Below, in pieces: positions 1 through 7,401 of a DNA stretch of 36,654 nucleotides. Each line of letters opens with the position of its first letter. Position 1 is the first letter of the stretch. Origin of the DNA: Pseudomonadota bacterium (GTDB lineage: Bacteria; Pseudomonadota; Gammaproteobacteria; Pseudomonadales; Oleiphilaceae); NCBI GenBank assembly GCA_023430625.1, contig JAEZAA010000316.1, forward strand, positions 1 through 36,654, written 5' to 3'. Made by a program: the position numbers and the translations under genes. Below the pieces are notes generated by a model, which worked only from the letters and a program-made list of their open reading frames with translations, was not told the origin of the DNA and did not search any database.

Positions 1-1302
1 GTGCGATTCCATGCCAGCCTCCACCACTCCACCAAACCGGATGTCCACATCAATCTGCATCATCCGGATCTGGAAACGCTCGGGAAAATGGGGCTGGAGC
101 TCCAGCAACGCCTGGAACAGCTCAATGGCGTGCATGAAGTCACCAACAGCATGAGTGCGCAGTTCATTCAACTTCAGGTTATCCCCAAGCCAGCGGCACA
201 GCTCTATGGCGTTACCGAGCAGATGCTGGGCAAACAGGTTGCGGCGGCGTTCCATGGCATCGTCGTGGATAACCTGCCGGAACAGGATCATGAAGTCCCG
301 GTTGTACTGAGGCTGCCCGCCAGCGAAAGCAACAGTCTCTGGCACCTGGAGCAGATGCCGATCATCCTGCCGGATGGCTCCAGCGCCCCCTTGGCCGCGC
401 TGGCCGAGCTTGAGCAACGGGAGACTCCGGCGTTGATCAGCCACGTCGATCTGCGGCGCAGCGTAACCGTGGGCGGACTCGTGGACACCATGGTCACGTC
501 CGAAGGCCGGGTCATGAAATATCTGGAGGAAACCTGGCTGGGCAGTTTGGATCAGACCTATCCCGGAGCCAGTTGGTCGATTGGCGGCAAACCCAAGGGC
601 ACGGCGGAGATGCTGAGCAAGCTCAACGTGTACTACGTGCTGTCGATTGTCGCCATGTTCTTCCTGCTGACCGTGGCCTTCGGCACCTACTGGCAACCGT
701 TCCTGATCCTGCTGGCCATCCCTTTCGGTCTGGTCGGCGCTTTCCTTGGCCATTTCCTGCTCGGGCACCAGCTCTCACTCTGGTCCATTGTGGGGATTGT
801 TGCGGTCAGCGGGGTTGTGGTCAATGACAACCTGGTCCTGGTCAGCGCGGTTAATGAAACCAAAGCCGACGATGTGCCAATCCACATCACAATCAGGAAC
901 GCCGTTCTCAGTCGCTTCCGGCCGATCATCCTGACAACGCTGACCACCTTCGTCGGCGTCGCGCCCCTGATCCTCGAAGACAGCCCTCAGGCCCAGTTCC
1001 TCATCCCCATGGCGATCTCCCTTGGCTTCGGCGTGTTGTTTGCCACGGTGATCACCCTGTTCATCGTGCCCTGCTTCTACCTGGCAGCCGAGGATATCCG
1101 GAGACTGATCAACCGTTTGAAAGCCAAACCTGCAGCCACTTCGGAACATGACACCGTCGACGAAGCCTATGCAGCCGGCCAGGCCGCGGCACTGTTGCTT
1201 CGTACACCGGTGAATCCCTATGTCAACGAGGTACTGCGGGCCAGTTGGGAGGCCGGTCTTGCAGACAGTCGGGACGATGGCGCACTCGGCAGCGTAACCT
1301 GA
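1..1302 (+). CDS. RND efflux transporter permease, C-terminal part (5' truncated)
   Basis: This is the last 433 residues of an RND-superfamily inner-membrane pump, a proton-driven exporter that normally works with a periplasmic adaptor and an outer-membrane channel. The gene is cut by the window edge, so the true start is outside. The visible part has the second periplasmic porter region (about residues 1-205), then hydrophobic segments from about residue 210 to 360. These include the stretch GVVVNDNLVLV, where RND pumps usually have a conserved membrane segment, and the RPIILTTLTTFVG stretch typical of the family. After the last membrane helix the chain continues for about 70 residues. Its end (A389-Y390, G393, N405-P406-Y407, L412-R413, W416, G419) resembles the RMF/CrpP fold, which is unusual for an RND pump. 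The substrate cannot be told from this fragment. The family call is secure. Confidence 0.9.
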   Translation: MRFHASLHHSTKPDVHINLHHPDLETLGKMGLELQQRLEQLNGVHEVTNSMSAQFIQLQVIPKPAAQLYGVTEQMLGKQVAAAFHGIVVDNLPEQDHEVPVVLRLPASESNSLWHLEQMPIILPDGSSAPLAALAELEQRETPALISHVDLRRSVTVGGLVDTMVTSEGRVMKYLEETWLGSLDQTYPGASWSIGGKPKGTAEMLSKLNVYYVLSIVAMFFLLTVAFGTYWQPFLILLAIPFGLVGAFLGHFLLGHQLSLWSIVGIVAVSGVVVNDNLVLVSAVNETKADDVPIHITIRNAVLSRFRPIILTTLTTFVGVAPLILEDSPQAQFLIPMAISLGFGVLFATVITLFIVPCFYLAAEDIRRLINRLKAKPAATSEHDTVDEAYAAGQAAALLLRTPVNPYVNEVLRASWEAGLADSRDDGALGSVT

Positions 1303-1870
1303 CGCCAAGCACCGATACATATCAAGCTCCCGCAAAGGGGACAACCCGGAAGGTCCCCCTCTCCAATACGTCGAGCCCCCTGTTCAACAGAACGGGGTGG
1401 CTTTCCATGGATCACGAAAGATAGCCTGAAGCCTGCCCAACACAGGCCTCGGGGAATGGTCCAGCCTACAAAGCCATCAGCGCGCCGGACAGGCCCAACA
1501 GCAGCAGACTCATATTCACTGGCGCCAGTCACTCAAAAAACTGTCGGATCGAATCGTGAGGGCGCGGTGGAGATACTCATCCCATCCTGAAAAACCAGGG
1601 GAATGCCATAAACCGTAATGCCGCTGCGGCAGGGCGCATCAAAGAACACTAAAGGATTGGGTTGAAACTTCATCCTCAGACGCAAGAGAACGTACTGACG
1701 ATCATCTGGAGGAAAAACGATTGGACGGAATCAAGCAGACGCGAAAGGGCTTAAGATTGAATTCAAAACGGGGAATTAACGTCGCTTAGGATTTAAGCCG
1801 AACTTTTTGGACGAGACCCAAAACGGTCATCGGTGTGGCTTGCTAAATCTGCTCATCTCCAGGAAGGAGA
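1303..1870. other. Gene-poor interval between the RND gene and the tRNAs
   Basis: I found no convincing gene here. Two hairpins follow the RND stop codon: GGGGAC/GTCCCC at 1337-1358, and CCCC-GTTC/GAAC-GGGG at about 1378-1397 with one bulged base. Neither has a good T tract, so they may be weak or Rho-assisted terminators. A hairpin CATCTCC/GGAGATG at 1854-1872 overlaps the 3' end of tRNA-Glu and may help end or process the minus-strand gltX-tRNA transcript. Confidence 0.5.
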
Positions 1871-1946
1871 TGGCGTCCCCTAGGGGAGTCGAACCCCTGT
1901 CGCCGCCGTGAAAGGGCGGTGTCCTAGGCCTCTAGACGAAGGGGAC
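1871..1946 (-). tRNA. tRNA-Glu (anticodon UUC)
   Basis: Read on the minus strand, this 76-nt gene begins GTCCCCTTCGTCTAGAGG and ends with an encoded CCA. It has the acceptor pairing GTCCCC/GGGGAC, a TTC anticodon in the loop CTTTCAC, and the T-loop TTCGAcTCC. The order gltX, tRNA-Ala, tRNA-Glu on one strand is known from Pseudomonas, so glutamyl-tRNA synthetase and its substrate tRNA are probably co-transcribed here. Confidence 0.97.
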
Positions 1947-1970
1947 CTTAGGAAGTGTTGCATGTTAGTT

Positions 1971-2046
<76 letters not shown>

Positions 2047-2056
2047 ACTTGCGTAA

Positions 2057-2086
2057 CGGGGGCGTATGTTATTGGGTTCGCCCCCG
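2057..2086 (-). other. Hairpin between gltX and tRNA-Ala
   Basis: The arms CGGGGGCG and CGCCCCCG (8 bp, 14-base loop) lie between the gltX stop codon and the 5' end of tRNA-Ala. There is no T tract. A processing signal separating the mRNA from the tRNAs is more likely than a full terminator. Confidence 0.45.
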
Positions 2087-2104
2087 AGCGTCAAGCAAAT
2101 TTTT

Positions 2105-3619
2105 TCAACTTTCTTGCGGTGCCTCGTCGCCGCTTAATCCTTGTACAATTGCCTCGTATTCCTTCTCGACGCGCTTGGTTTCTTTCTTGGAAAAACCCTC
2201 CAGTAAACCCAGCGCATGGCGTAGCCGCGCACGCGTCATATCCGGCCCCAGAATCGCCATCGAGTCCACCACGGACCAGGAGTTCGGCGTACCCGCAATT
2301 GCCACGAACAGGGGCTGCATAAAGTCACCGATCTTGATGGTCATGGCCTTAGCCAGGAACTTCAGGTCGGCAAAAATATTGTCCTTGTTCCAATGACGCT
2401 GTGCTTCCAGGCGCCAGAGCGAAAACTGCAACACGCGTTTAACCGTGTCTTCATCCAGTTTGGCGTGGCTGAACTGCTCTGGTTTCACATCCAGCATGCC
2501 GCTGAACATAAACGAAGCGATGGGCACGATGTCACTGAAGGTCTGCACCCGGCTCTGTACATGCGGCAAGGTCTGTTCCAGCCGTCCCTGATTGAATGCC
2601 CACGCCCTCACTCGCTGTGCGAACTCCTCCCCGTTCAGGTTTTCCCGAATCCAGAGACCGTTCAACCAGCCCAGCTTCTCCACGTCGAAAATGGGGCCAC
2701 CAAGAGATACACGCTTCAGGTCGAAGTTCTGGATCATTTCCGTCAGTGAGAACTTTTCCCGCTCGTCCGGCATCGACCAGCCCATCCGTCCCAGATAGTT
2801 CACGACCGCCTCGGGGAGATAGCCCATGCGCTCGTAGTAGGTGATGCTGGTCGGATTCTTACGTTTACTGAGTTTGCTCTTGTCCGGGTTGCGCAGCAGC
2901 GGCATGTGGCAAAGCTGTGGCATGTCCCAGCCGAAATAGCGATACAGCAGCTGGTGCTTGGGTGCGGAACTGATCCACTCTTCACCGCGAATCACATGAG
3001 TGATACCCATCAGATGGTCATCCACCACGTTGGCCAGGTGATAGGTGGGCATGCCGTCGGACTTCATCAGAATCTGGCAATCCACCTGGGACCATTCGAT
3101 CTCGATCGGGCCACGCAGGAAGTCATCGATCAAACAGGTTCCCGTTTCGGGCACCTTCATGCGGATCACGTAAGGCTCGCCGGCAGCCAGGCGCCCCTCA
3201 ACCTCCGCCGCCGGCAATTCCAGGTCTCCCTTGATGCCGGGATTCAGCCCCTGCGCGCGCCGCTCCTCGCGGATCGCCTCAAGCTCCTCGGGCGTTCTGA
3301 AACAGTAAAACGCATGCCCTTTTGCCACTAGGTCCAGGGCATAGTCGCGATACATCTCTTTGCGTTCGCTTTGGCGATAGGGTCCGTGAGGGCCGCCCAC
3401 ATCCGGGCCTTCATCCCATTCTAAGCCGAGCCAACGCAGTGCATTGAGAATGTCCTGCTCCGATTCCGGCGTACTACGCGCCTGGTCCGTGTCTTCGATC
3501 CGGAGAATGAACTGACCACCATGCTGGCGTGCAAAGCAAAGGTTAAACAATGCGATATAGGCGGTGCCAACGTGAGGATCGCCCGTGGGCGAAGGTGCGA
3601 TGCGCGTGCGAACGGTCAT
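2105..3619 (-). CDS. gltX: Glutamyl-tRNA synthetase
   Basis: This cytoplasmic class I aminoacyl-tRNA synthetase attaches glutamate to tRNA-Glu. The N-terminus TVRTRIAPSPTGDPHVGTAY carries the HIGH-type motif (HVGT), and KLSKRK is the KMSKS-type motif; both bind ATP and the tRNA 3' end. The product is 504 residues, similar to the roughly 494 of Pseudomonas. I chose the ATG at 3619 because the protein family starts at MTVRTRIAPSP; the open frame extends upstream only to a TTG at 3649. tRNA-Ala and tRNA-Glu follow on the same strand. The ribosome binding site is weak (GGGAA, more distant than usual). Confidence 0.97.
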   Translation of the reverse strand: MTVRTRIAPSPTGDPHVGTAYIALFNLCFARQHGGQFILRIEDTDQARSTPESEQDILNALRWLGLEWDEGPDVGGPHGPYRQSERKEMYRDYALDLVAKGHAFYCFRTPEELEAIREERRAQGLNPGIKGDLELPAAEVEGRLAAGEPYVIRMKVPETGTCLIDDFLRGPIEIEWSQVDCQILMKSDGMPTYHLANVVDDHLMGITHVIRGEEWISSAPKHQLLYRYFGWDMPQLCHMPLLRNPDKSKLSKRKNPTSITYYERMGYLPEAVVNYLGRMGWSMPDEREKFSLTEMIQNFDLKRVSLGGPIFDVEKLGWLNGLWIRENLNGEEFAQRVRAWAFNQGRLEQTLPHVQSRVQTFSDIVPIASFMFSGMLDVKPEQFSHAKLDEDTVKRVLQFSLWRLEAQRHWNKDNIFADLKFLAKAMTIKIGDFMQPLFVAIAGTPNSWSVVDSMAILGPDMTRARLRHALGLLEGFSKKETKRVEKEYEAIVQGLSGDEAPQES

Positions 3620-3768
3620 AGACGGATGATTCCCAATCAACTGGTTCAAAGCGCGCCATTATACGCCAGGCAATGGCGTTACCCGAAGCCTGGCGACACA
3701 TCTGGCTACCATGGCCGGAAATAGAGGCTGTTGAAACCGAGGATTAAGGGTGTCCGGGAACTGCGGGC

Positions 3769-3796
3769 GAAAAAAAACCGGAGCAAGCTCCGGTTC
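3769..3796 (-). terminator. Intrinsic terminator after the 39-residue ORF
   Basis: On the minus strand ACCGGAGC pairs with GCTCCGGT and is followed at once by seven or more Ts. This is a textbook Rho-independent terminator, lying about 50 bases beyond the stop codon of the small minus-strand ORF at 3845-3964. It is therefore good evidence that a short transcript is made on that strand. Confidence 0.85.
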
Positions 3797-3844
3797 AAAT
3801 TACACCACAGACAAGTGCAAACAAGAAAAACAAAGGCAGAAAAA

Positions 3845-3964
3845 TCAGGCTTCGAACTTGGCAACCCATTCGCCGTTCGCCTCGGGCCAGCATTGGATCA
3901 GCGTGACTCGATTTGACCAAAGGAAGCTATCCAGTTCGCCGTAGCTCGTGAATCGTTTGATCAT
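3845..3964 (-). CDS. Putative 39-residue small protein
   Basis: This short ORF begins MIKRFTSYGELDSFLW and ends WVAKFEA, with three Trp and one Cys. I do not recognise its family. Support comes from context: a GGAG sequence eight bases before the ATG, no other gene on either strand, and a strong intrinsic terminator about 50 bases beyond the stop (3769-3796). The peptide is soluble in character, with no membrane segment or signal peptide. It sits alone between gltX (same strand) and selD (opposite strand). It could instead be a leader peptide, or the transcript could be a small RNA with a chance ORF. Confidence 0.55.
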   Translation of the reverse strand: MIKRFTSYGELDSFLWSNRVTLIQCWPEANGEWVAKFEA

Positions 3965-4331
3965 GGTAATATCTCCCACTGCAAATCATGACAGGCCCAC
4001 AGACCGTCCAAATTACCGACATCGCCTGGGCACACTGGCTCCGATCATCCTGATCGAGGCATCACCCACGGTCGTCATTGCAGCTATTATCGGCTTGTCT
4101 GGACAGGCTCTCCATAAGAAGTTTCACTTAGGATTCACGGGTTTGCCACGCGAGCTCGTTGGAGTTTCGATACAGTTTGTCTCGTTTGCATCGGAACGGC
4201 GCTTTTACCGTGACATTCCGCAACGAGGGCTTACAATCAGCCAGACATTCTGGAAGCCCTGGCACGCGGGGCCATCCCACGGATAGCCCCCTTAAAACAC
4301 CCTCACCTGACTCACACGTGGAGATTCGACG
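3965..4331. other. Intergenic region upstream of selD
   Basis: This gap should hold the promoter of selD (plus) and that of the 39-residue ORF (minus). I could not fix a convincing -35/-10 pair for either. A plus-strand open frame at 3948-4286 has no recognisable product and no good ribosome binding site, and I do not call it a gene. Confidence 0.4.
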
Positions 4332-5375
4332 ATGACCACCGAACCGCAGGTCCGCCTAACCGAGTACAGCCATGGTGCCGGCTGCGGCTGCAAGATTTCG
4401 CCCAAGGTACTCGACCGTATCCTGGTGTCCCATCTCGAACCCCTGGCGTTCCCCGGGCTGCTCGTGGGCAATCAAAGCAAGGACGATGCGGCGGTCTATG
4501 ACCTCGGTAACGATCAGGGCGTGGTCAGCACCACCGATTTTTTCATGCCCATTGTGGACGACCCTTTCACCTTTGGCCGGATCGCCGCCACCAACGCCAT
4601 CAGTGATATCTATGCCATGGGCGGCAAACCGCTTATGGCGATCGCGATTCTTGGCTGGCCCGTGAACCTGTTAAGCCCGGAGATTGCTCAGCAGGTTATC
4701 GAAGGCGGACGCGCGGTGTGTCATGACGCGGGGATTCCGCTGGCTGGCGGCCACAGCATCGACGCCCCCGAACCCATCTTTGGCCTGGCGGTCACGGGGC
4801 TTGTGCCATTAACCAACCTCAAGCGCAATGACCAGGCCCGTGCGGGCAGCAAGCTTTACCTCAGCAAGCCGCTCGGCATCGGCATTTTGACCACCGCTCA
4901 AAAGCAGAAAAAGCTGGCTCCCGAGCATACTTCGATTGCCGTGGACACCATGTGCCAGCTCAATCGTTTTGGCGCCGACATTGCTCATCTGGAGTGTGTC
5001 AATGCCATGACCGATGTGACGGGCTTTGGCCTGCTTGGTCATTTGCTGGAGCTGTGTGAAGGCAGCAATCTGCAGGCGGAGGTCTGGAGCGAGCAGATCC
5101 CGCTCTTGGCCCACGTGGACGACTATCTCCAGCAAGGATGTGTGCCAGGCGGCACCAACCGGAATTTTGAAAGTTATGGACACAAGGCGTCGACCCTGAC
5201 GGACCGGCAGCGCAATCTGCTCTGTGACCCACAGACCAGCGGCGGCCTGCTCATCAGTGTCGATCCCGATGGCGAAGCCGAATTCCTGGCCGCCGCTGGC
5301 AGGGCCGGCTTACACCTCACCGCAATCGGTCAGCTCGGTAGTTATACAGGCGGCCCACGTGTCACTGTACGGTAA
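4332..5375 (+). CDS. selD: Selenide, water dikinase (selenophosphate synthetase)
   Basis: SelD makes selenophosphate from selenide and ATP, the selenium donor for selenocysteine tRNA and for 2-selenouridine in tRNA. The N-terminus TEYSHGAGCGCKISPKVLD has the glycine-rich active-site loop with Cys18, Cys20 and Lys21. The nucleophile position is an ordinary Cys codon (TGC), so this is not a selenoprotein form. The ATPase-type AIRS core follows (SKDDAAVYDL, TTDFFMPIVDDPFTFGRIAATNA, AGGHSID). At 347 residues it matches the family. No selA, selB, tRNA-Sec or mnmH is in this window, so which selenium pathway it serves cannot be decided here. Confidence 0.96.
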   Translation: MTTEPQVRLTEYSHGAGCGCKISPKVLDRILVSHLEPLAFPGLLVGNQSKDDAAVYDLGNDQGVVSTTDFFMPIVDDPFTFGRIAATNAISDIYAMGGKPLMAIAILGWPVNLLSPEIAQQVIEGGRAVCHDAGIPLAGGHSIDAPEPIFGLAVTGLVPLTNLKRNDQARAGSKLYLSKPLGIGILTTAQKQKKLAPEHTSIAVDTMCQLNRFGADIAHLECVNAMTDVTGFGLLGHLLELCEGSNLQAEVWSEQIPLLAHVDDYLQQGCVPGGTNRNFESYGHKASTLTDRQRNLLCDPQTSGGLLISVDPDGEAEFLAAAGRAGLHLTAIGQLGSYTGGPRVTVR

Positions 5376-5530
5376 GCGGACACTGACGCAGATCAGCGAA
5401 AATTAGGCTGTATACTCTAATTTTATTTCGTAGGATGCCGACATCTGCCACGGATGGCGTGATTTTTTTGTAGCCGACCCGCGCTATCTGTCCAGCGGAT
5501 GTTCAACCAATTAGAGCTAGAGTAGACTCA
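5376..5530 (+). other. Noncoding stretch after selD, possible small RNA or 3' UTR
   Basis: About 155 noncoding bases separate selD from its terminator. A TATACT hexamer at 5411-5416 could be a -10 box, though no good -35 lies at the right spacing. Several GGA triplets follow, one in a small hairpin (GCC-ACGGAT-GGC at about 5446-5457) shaped like a CsrA/RsmA site. A plain selD 3' UTR is the simpler reading. Confidence 0.3.
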
Positions 5531-5554
5531 GCCCCTCCCCAGGGGCCTTTTTTT
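5531..5554 (+). terminator. Intrinsic terminator downstream of selD
   Basis: GCCCCT pairs with AGGGGC across a CCCC loop and is followed by CC-free T7, giving a Rho-independent terminator in the plus direction. It ends the selD transcript, or a small RNA between selD and this point, just before the convergent msrA gene. Confidence 0.85.
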
Positions 5555-5600
5555 GTCCTGGTTTTTTGCTCTAGCTAGGGCGCGCGGCAGCGCTCTTAGC

Positions 5601-6293
5601 TCAGGACGCCCCAACTCTTGCGCCATCCGCGTAGCAGACGCCAGTCCCACCCAGGCCGCAATATCCGCCAGGATTCTTAGCCAGATATTGTTGATGGTAG
5701 GTTTCCGCGTAATAGAACTCGGGCGCATCCAGAATTTCCGTTGTGATCTCCGTCTCCACACCGGCTTCATGCAGACGCTGCTGGTAATGATCCCGCGTCA
5801 TTTCCGCCGCCTGGCGCTGCTCCGGCGTCATCACATAAATGCCGGATCGGTACTGGGTGCCAACGTCATTGCCCTGCCGCATACCCTGGGTCGGATTGTG
5901 GGCTTCCCAGAACACCCGTAGCAGCTCTGCATAAGACACCTGGTTGGGGTCATACACGACCAGAACCACTTCGTTGTGGCCGGTCCGGCCCGAGCACACC
6001 TCCTCATAGGTCGGATTGGGCGTATAACCGCCCGCATAGCCCACAGCCGTTACATACACTCCCGGCACTTGCCAGAACTTCCGCTCAGCTCCCCAAAAAC
6101 AGCCAAGACCGAACAGCGCCGTCTCCAACCCCGCCGGGAACGGCGGCTTTAATGGGTTCCCATTGACATAATGGGGCTCTGTAACCTGCAGCGGCTCCGT
6201 GCGACCTGGCAATGCCTGCGCTTCCGTCGGCATTCGGGTCTTTTGCTCATGATATCGGCTTCGGTCATACAGGCTGGCTAACCAGTTATCCAT
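5601..6293 (-). CDS. msrA: Peptide methionine (S)-S-oxide reductase
   Basis: MsrA repairs oxidised methionine by reducing the S-sulfoxide, using thioredoxin as reductant. The catalytic motif GCFWGAE places the nucleophile at Cys65, and the C-terminal GYCGLGGTGVC supplies the recycling cysteines Cys212 and Cys220, as in E. coli MsrA. The 230-residue length includes an N-terminal extension like that of the E. coli enzyme (ALPGR...H.VNG). A shorter start at the ATG for Met21 is possible. The gene converges on selD and is preceded by three 19-bp tandem repeats that probably lie in its promoter. Confidence 0.96.
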   Translation of the reverse strand: MDNWLASLYDRSRYHEQKTRMPTEAQALPGRTEPLQVTEPHYVNGNPLKPPFPAGLETALFGLGCFWGAERKFWQVPGVYVTAVGYAGGYTPNPTYEEVCSGRTGHNEVVLVVYDPNQVSYAELLRVFWEAHNPTQGMRQGNDVGTQYRSGIYVMTPEQRQAAEMTRDHYQQRLHEAGVETEITTEILDAPEFYYAETYHQQYLAKNPGGYCGLGGTGVCYADGARVGAS

Positions 6294-6305
6294 GTGCGCC
6301 CCCTT

Positions 6306-6363
6306 CTACAATGGTTGACAGTTACTACGATGATTGACAGTTACTACAATGGCTGACAGTTAC
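6306..6363. repeat. Three 19-bp tandem repeats upstream of msrA
   Basis: Three near-identical copies of a unit like TACAATGGTTGACAGTTAC lie in direct array. The core (T/C)TGACAG starts at 6315, 6334 and 6353, exactly 19 bases apart. The array begins about 13 bases before the msrA start codon, in the msrA/hydrolase divergent gap. It could be an array of regulator binding sites or a simple tandem duplication. Confidence 0.8.
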
Positions 6364-6547
6364 GTCAAATGAGATTTGAAAAGGAAATCCAGGCCTTTGG
6401 ACAGCACTGAATAAGGCCCGGTTCCACCCAAACAGTCTACGCCGGTACAACAATCTACACAGCCAGGCTGGAACTCGACCTTGTACTTGCTTCAGAATTA
6501 ACCTCCATTCAGGCAGGTTCAGCCTCACTTTCCAAGGCCTCGAGTCC

Positions 6548-7324
6548 ATGCAGCAATCTCCCAGTTTCAGCGCCCGCTTTCTCGGTGTTGGCAATGCCGC
6601 CAGCCATTTAGGTAACGCCAGTTGCGTGCTGGAACGCGACGGTCAACCACTGCTGATGATCGACTGTGGCCACGACGCATTGAAGCGTTACACCGCCACC
6701 TATCTGGAACTGCCGAGTGCGCTCTTCATCACGCACCTGCACCTGGACCACATCGGCGGCCTGGAGGGCCTGTTTTTCCGGTTGCGCTTCGCGCCCGAAC
6801 CAAAGCTCATGCGCCTGTACGTGCCCGCCCCGCTCGTGCCGTTACTGCAACAGCGGATTGCCGATTATCCCGGCATGCTGGCAGAAGGCGGCGCCAATTT
6901 CTGGGACGTGTTCCAGCTCATTCCGGTAAGCAGCGGATTCTGGCATCAGCAGCTTTACTTTCGGGTGTTCCCAGGGCGCCACCACCTGCCCCAATCTGCC
7001 TTTGGCATCGCGTTGCCGGGCCTGTTCTTCTACAGCGGCGATACCCGTCCGATTCCAGAACAGGTAATTGCCCTGGCCAGCGGCGGCGAGACAATTTTTC
7101 ACGACTGTGGTCTGGAACCGAATCCGTCCCATACCGGCCTGGCTGATTTGGAGCGGGAATACAGCGCCGAGCAACGCAGCCGCATGGTGTTGTACCACTA
7201 TGCATCGGAACAGCATGCCGAACGGCTGCAGCAAGCCGGTTATCGTGTGGCCCGGGCAGATCAACCCATTGCCCTGCGGCGCCCGGATCCTCAGCGGGTA
7301 CCGCATGCCATAGAGCAGCCCTAG
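6548..7324 (+). CDS. Metallo-beta-lactamase-fold hydrolase
   Basis: This 258-residue protein has the zinc-binding motif H63-x-H65-x-D67-H68 of the metallo-beta-lactamase superfamily. Further likely ligands are His145/His146 and Asp165 (in YSGDTRP), with another candidate in the later HDCG or YHYAS segments. The overall pattern (FLGVGNAAS at the start, THLHLDHIGG, SGDTRP) is closest to the RNase Z-like branch. It is shorter than typical RNase Z, so a tRNA 3' processing role should not be assumed. There is no signal peptide, so it is cytoplasmic. It is divergent from msrA and lies upstream of the receiver-domain gene. The substrate is unknown. Confidence 0.85.
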   Translation: MQQSPSFSARFLGVGNAASHLGNASCVLERDGQPLLMIDCGHDALKRYTATYLELPSALFITHLHLDHIGGLEGLFFRLRFAPEPKLMRLYVPAPLVPLLQQRIADYPGMLAEGGANFWDVFQLIPVSSGFWHQQLYFRVFPGRHHLPQSAFGIALPGLFFYSGDTRPIPEQVIALASGGETIFHDCGLEPNPSHTGLADLEREYSAEQRSRMVLYHYASEQHAERLQQAGYRVARADQPIALRRPDPQRVPHAIEQP

Positions 7325-7358
7325 CAAGCACTTCGGGGGCACAGCGGGAAATCTGTGC

Positions 7359-7364
7359 TAGATT
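7359..7364 (+). promoter_or_regulatory. Possible extended -10 promoter of the receiver-domain gene
   Basis: TGC-TAGATT (TG at 7356-7357, hexamer 7359-7364) resembles an extended -10 element and sits 37 bases before the ATG at 7402. It overlaps the end of a small inverted repeat, GCACAG/CTGTGC (7339-7358). No clear -35 is seen. Confidence 0.3.
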
Positions 7365-7401
7365 AAAAAACTCAGACCCAATCGAGGTACAAGGCCCCTC
7401 C

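Noticed and set aside
1218..1532. A 104-codon minus-strand frame after the RND gene
   Set aside because: It overlaps the RND 3' end and has no family features or ribosome binding site.
3948..4286. A 112-codon plus-strand frame before selD
   Set aside because: No ribosome binding site, no family features, and its start overlaps the better-supported small minus-strand gene.
4380..4395. Selenocysteine in SelD
   Set aside because: The active-site codons are TGC at both Cys18 and Cys20, with no in-frame TGA.
6306..6363. CRISPR array or replication iterons
   Set aside because: The three units are contiguous without spacers, and no cas or replication gene is nearby.
6325..6594. An 89-codon minus-strand frame between msrA and the hydrolase
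   Set aside because: It overlaps the hydrolase start and the 19-bp repeats, and its composition looks noncoding.
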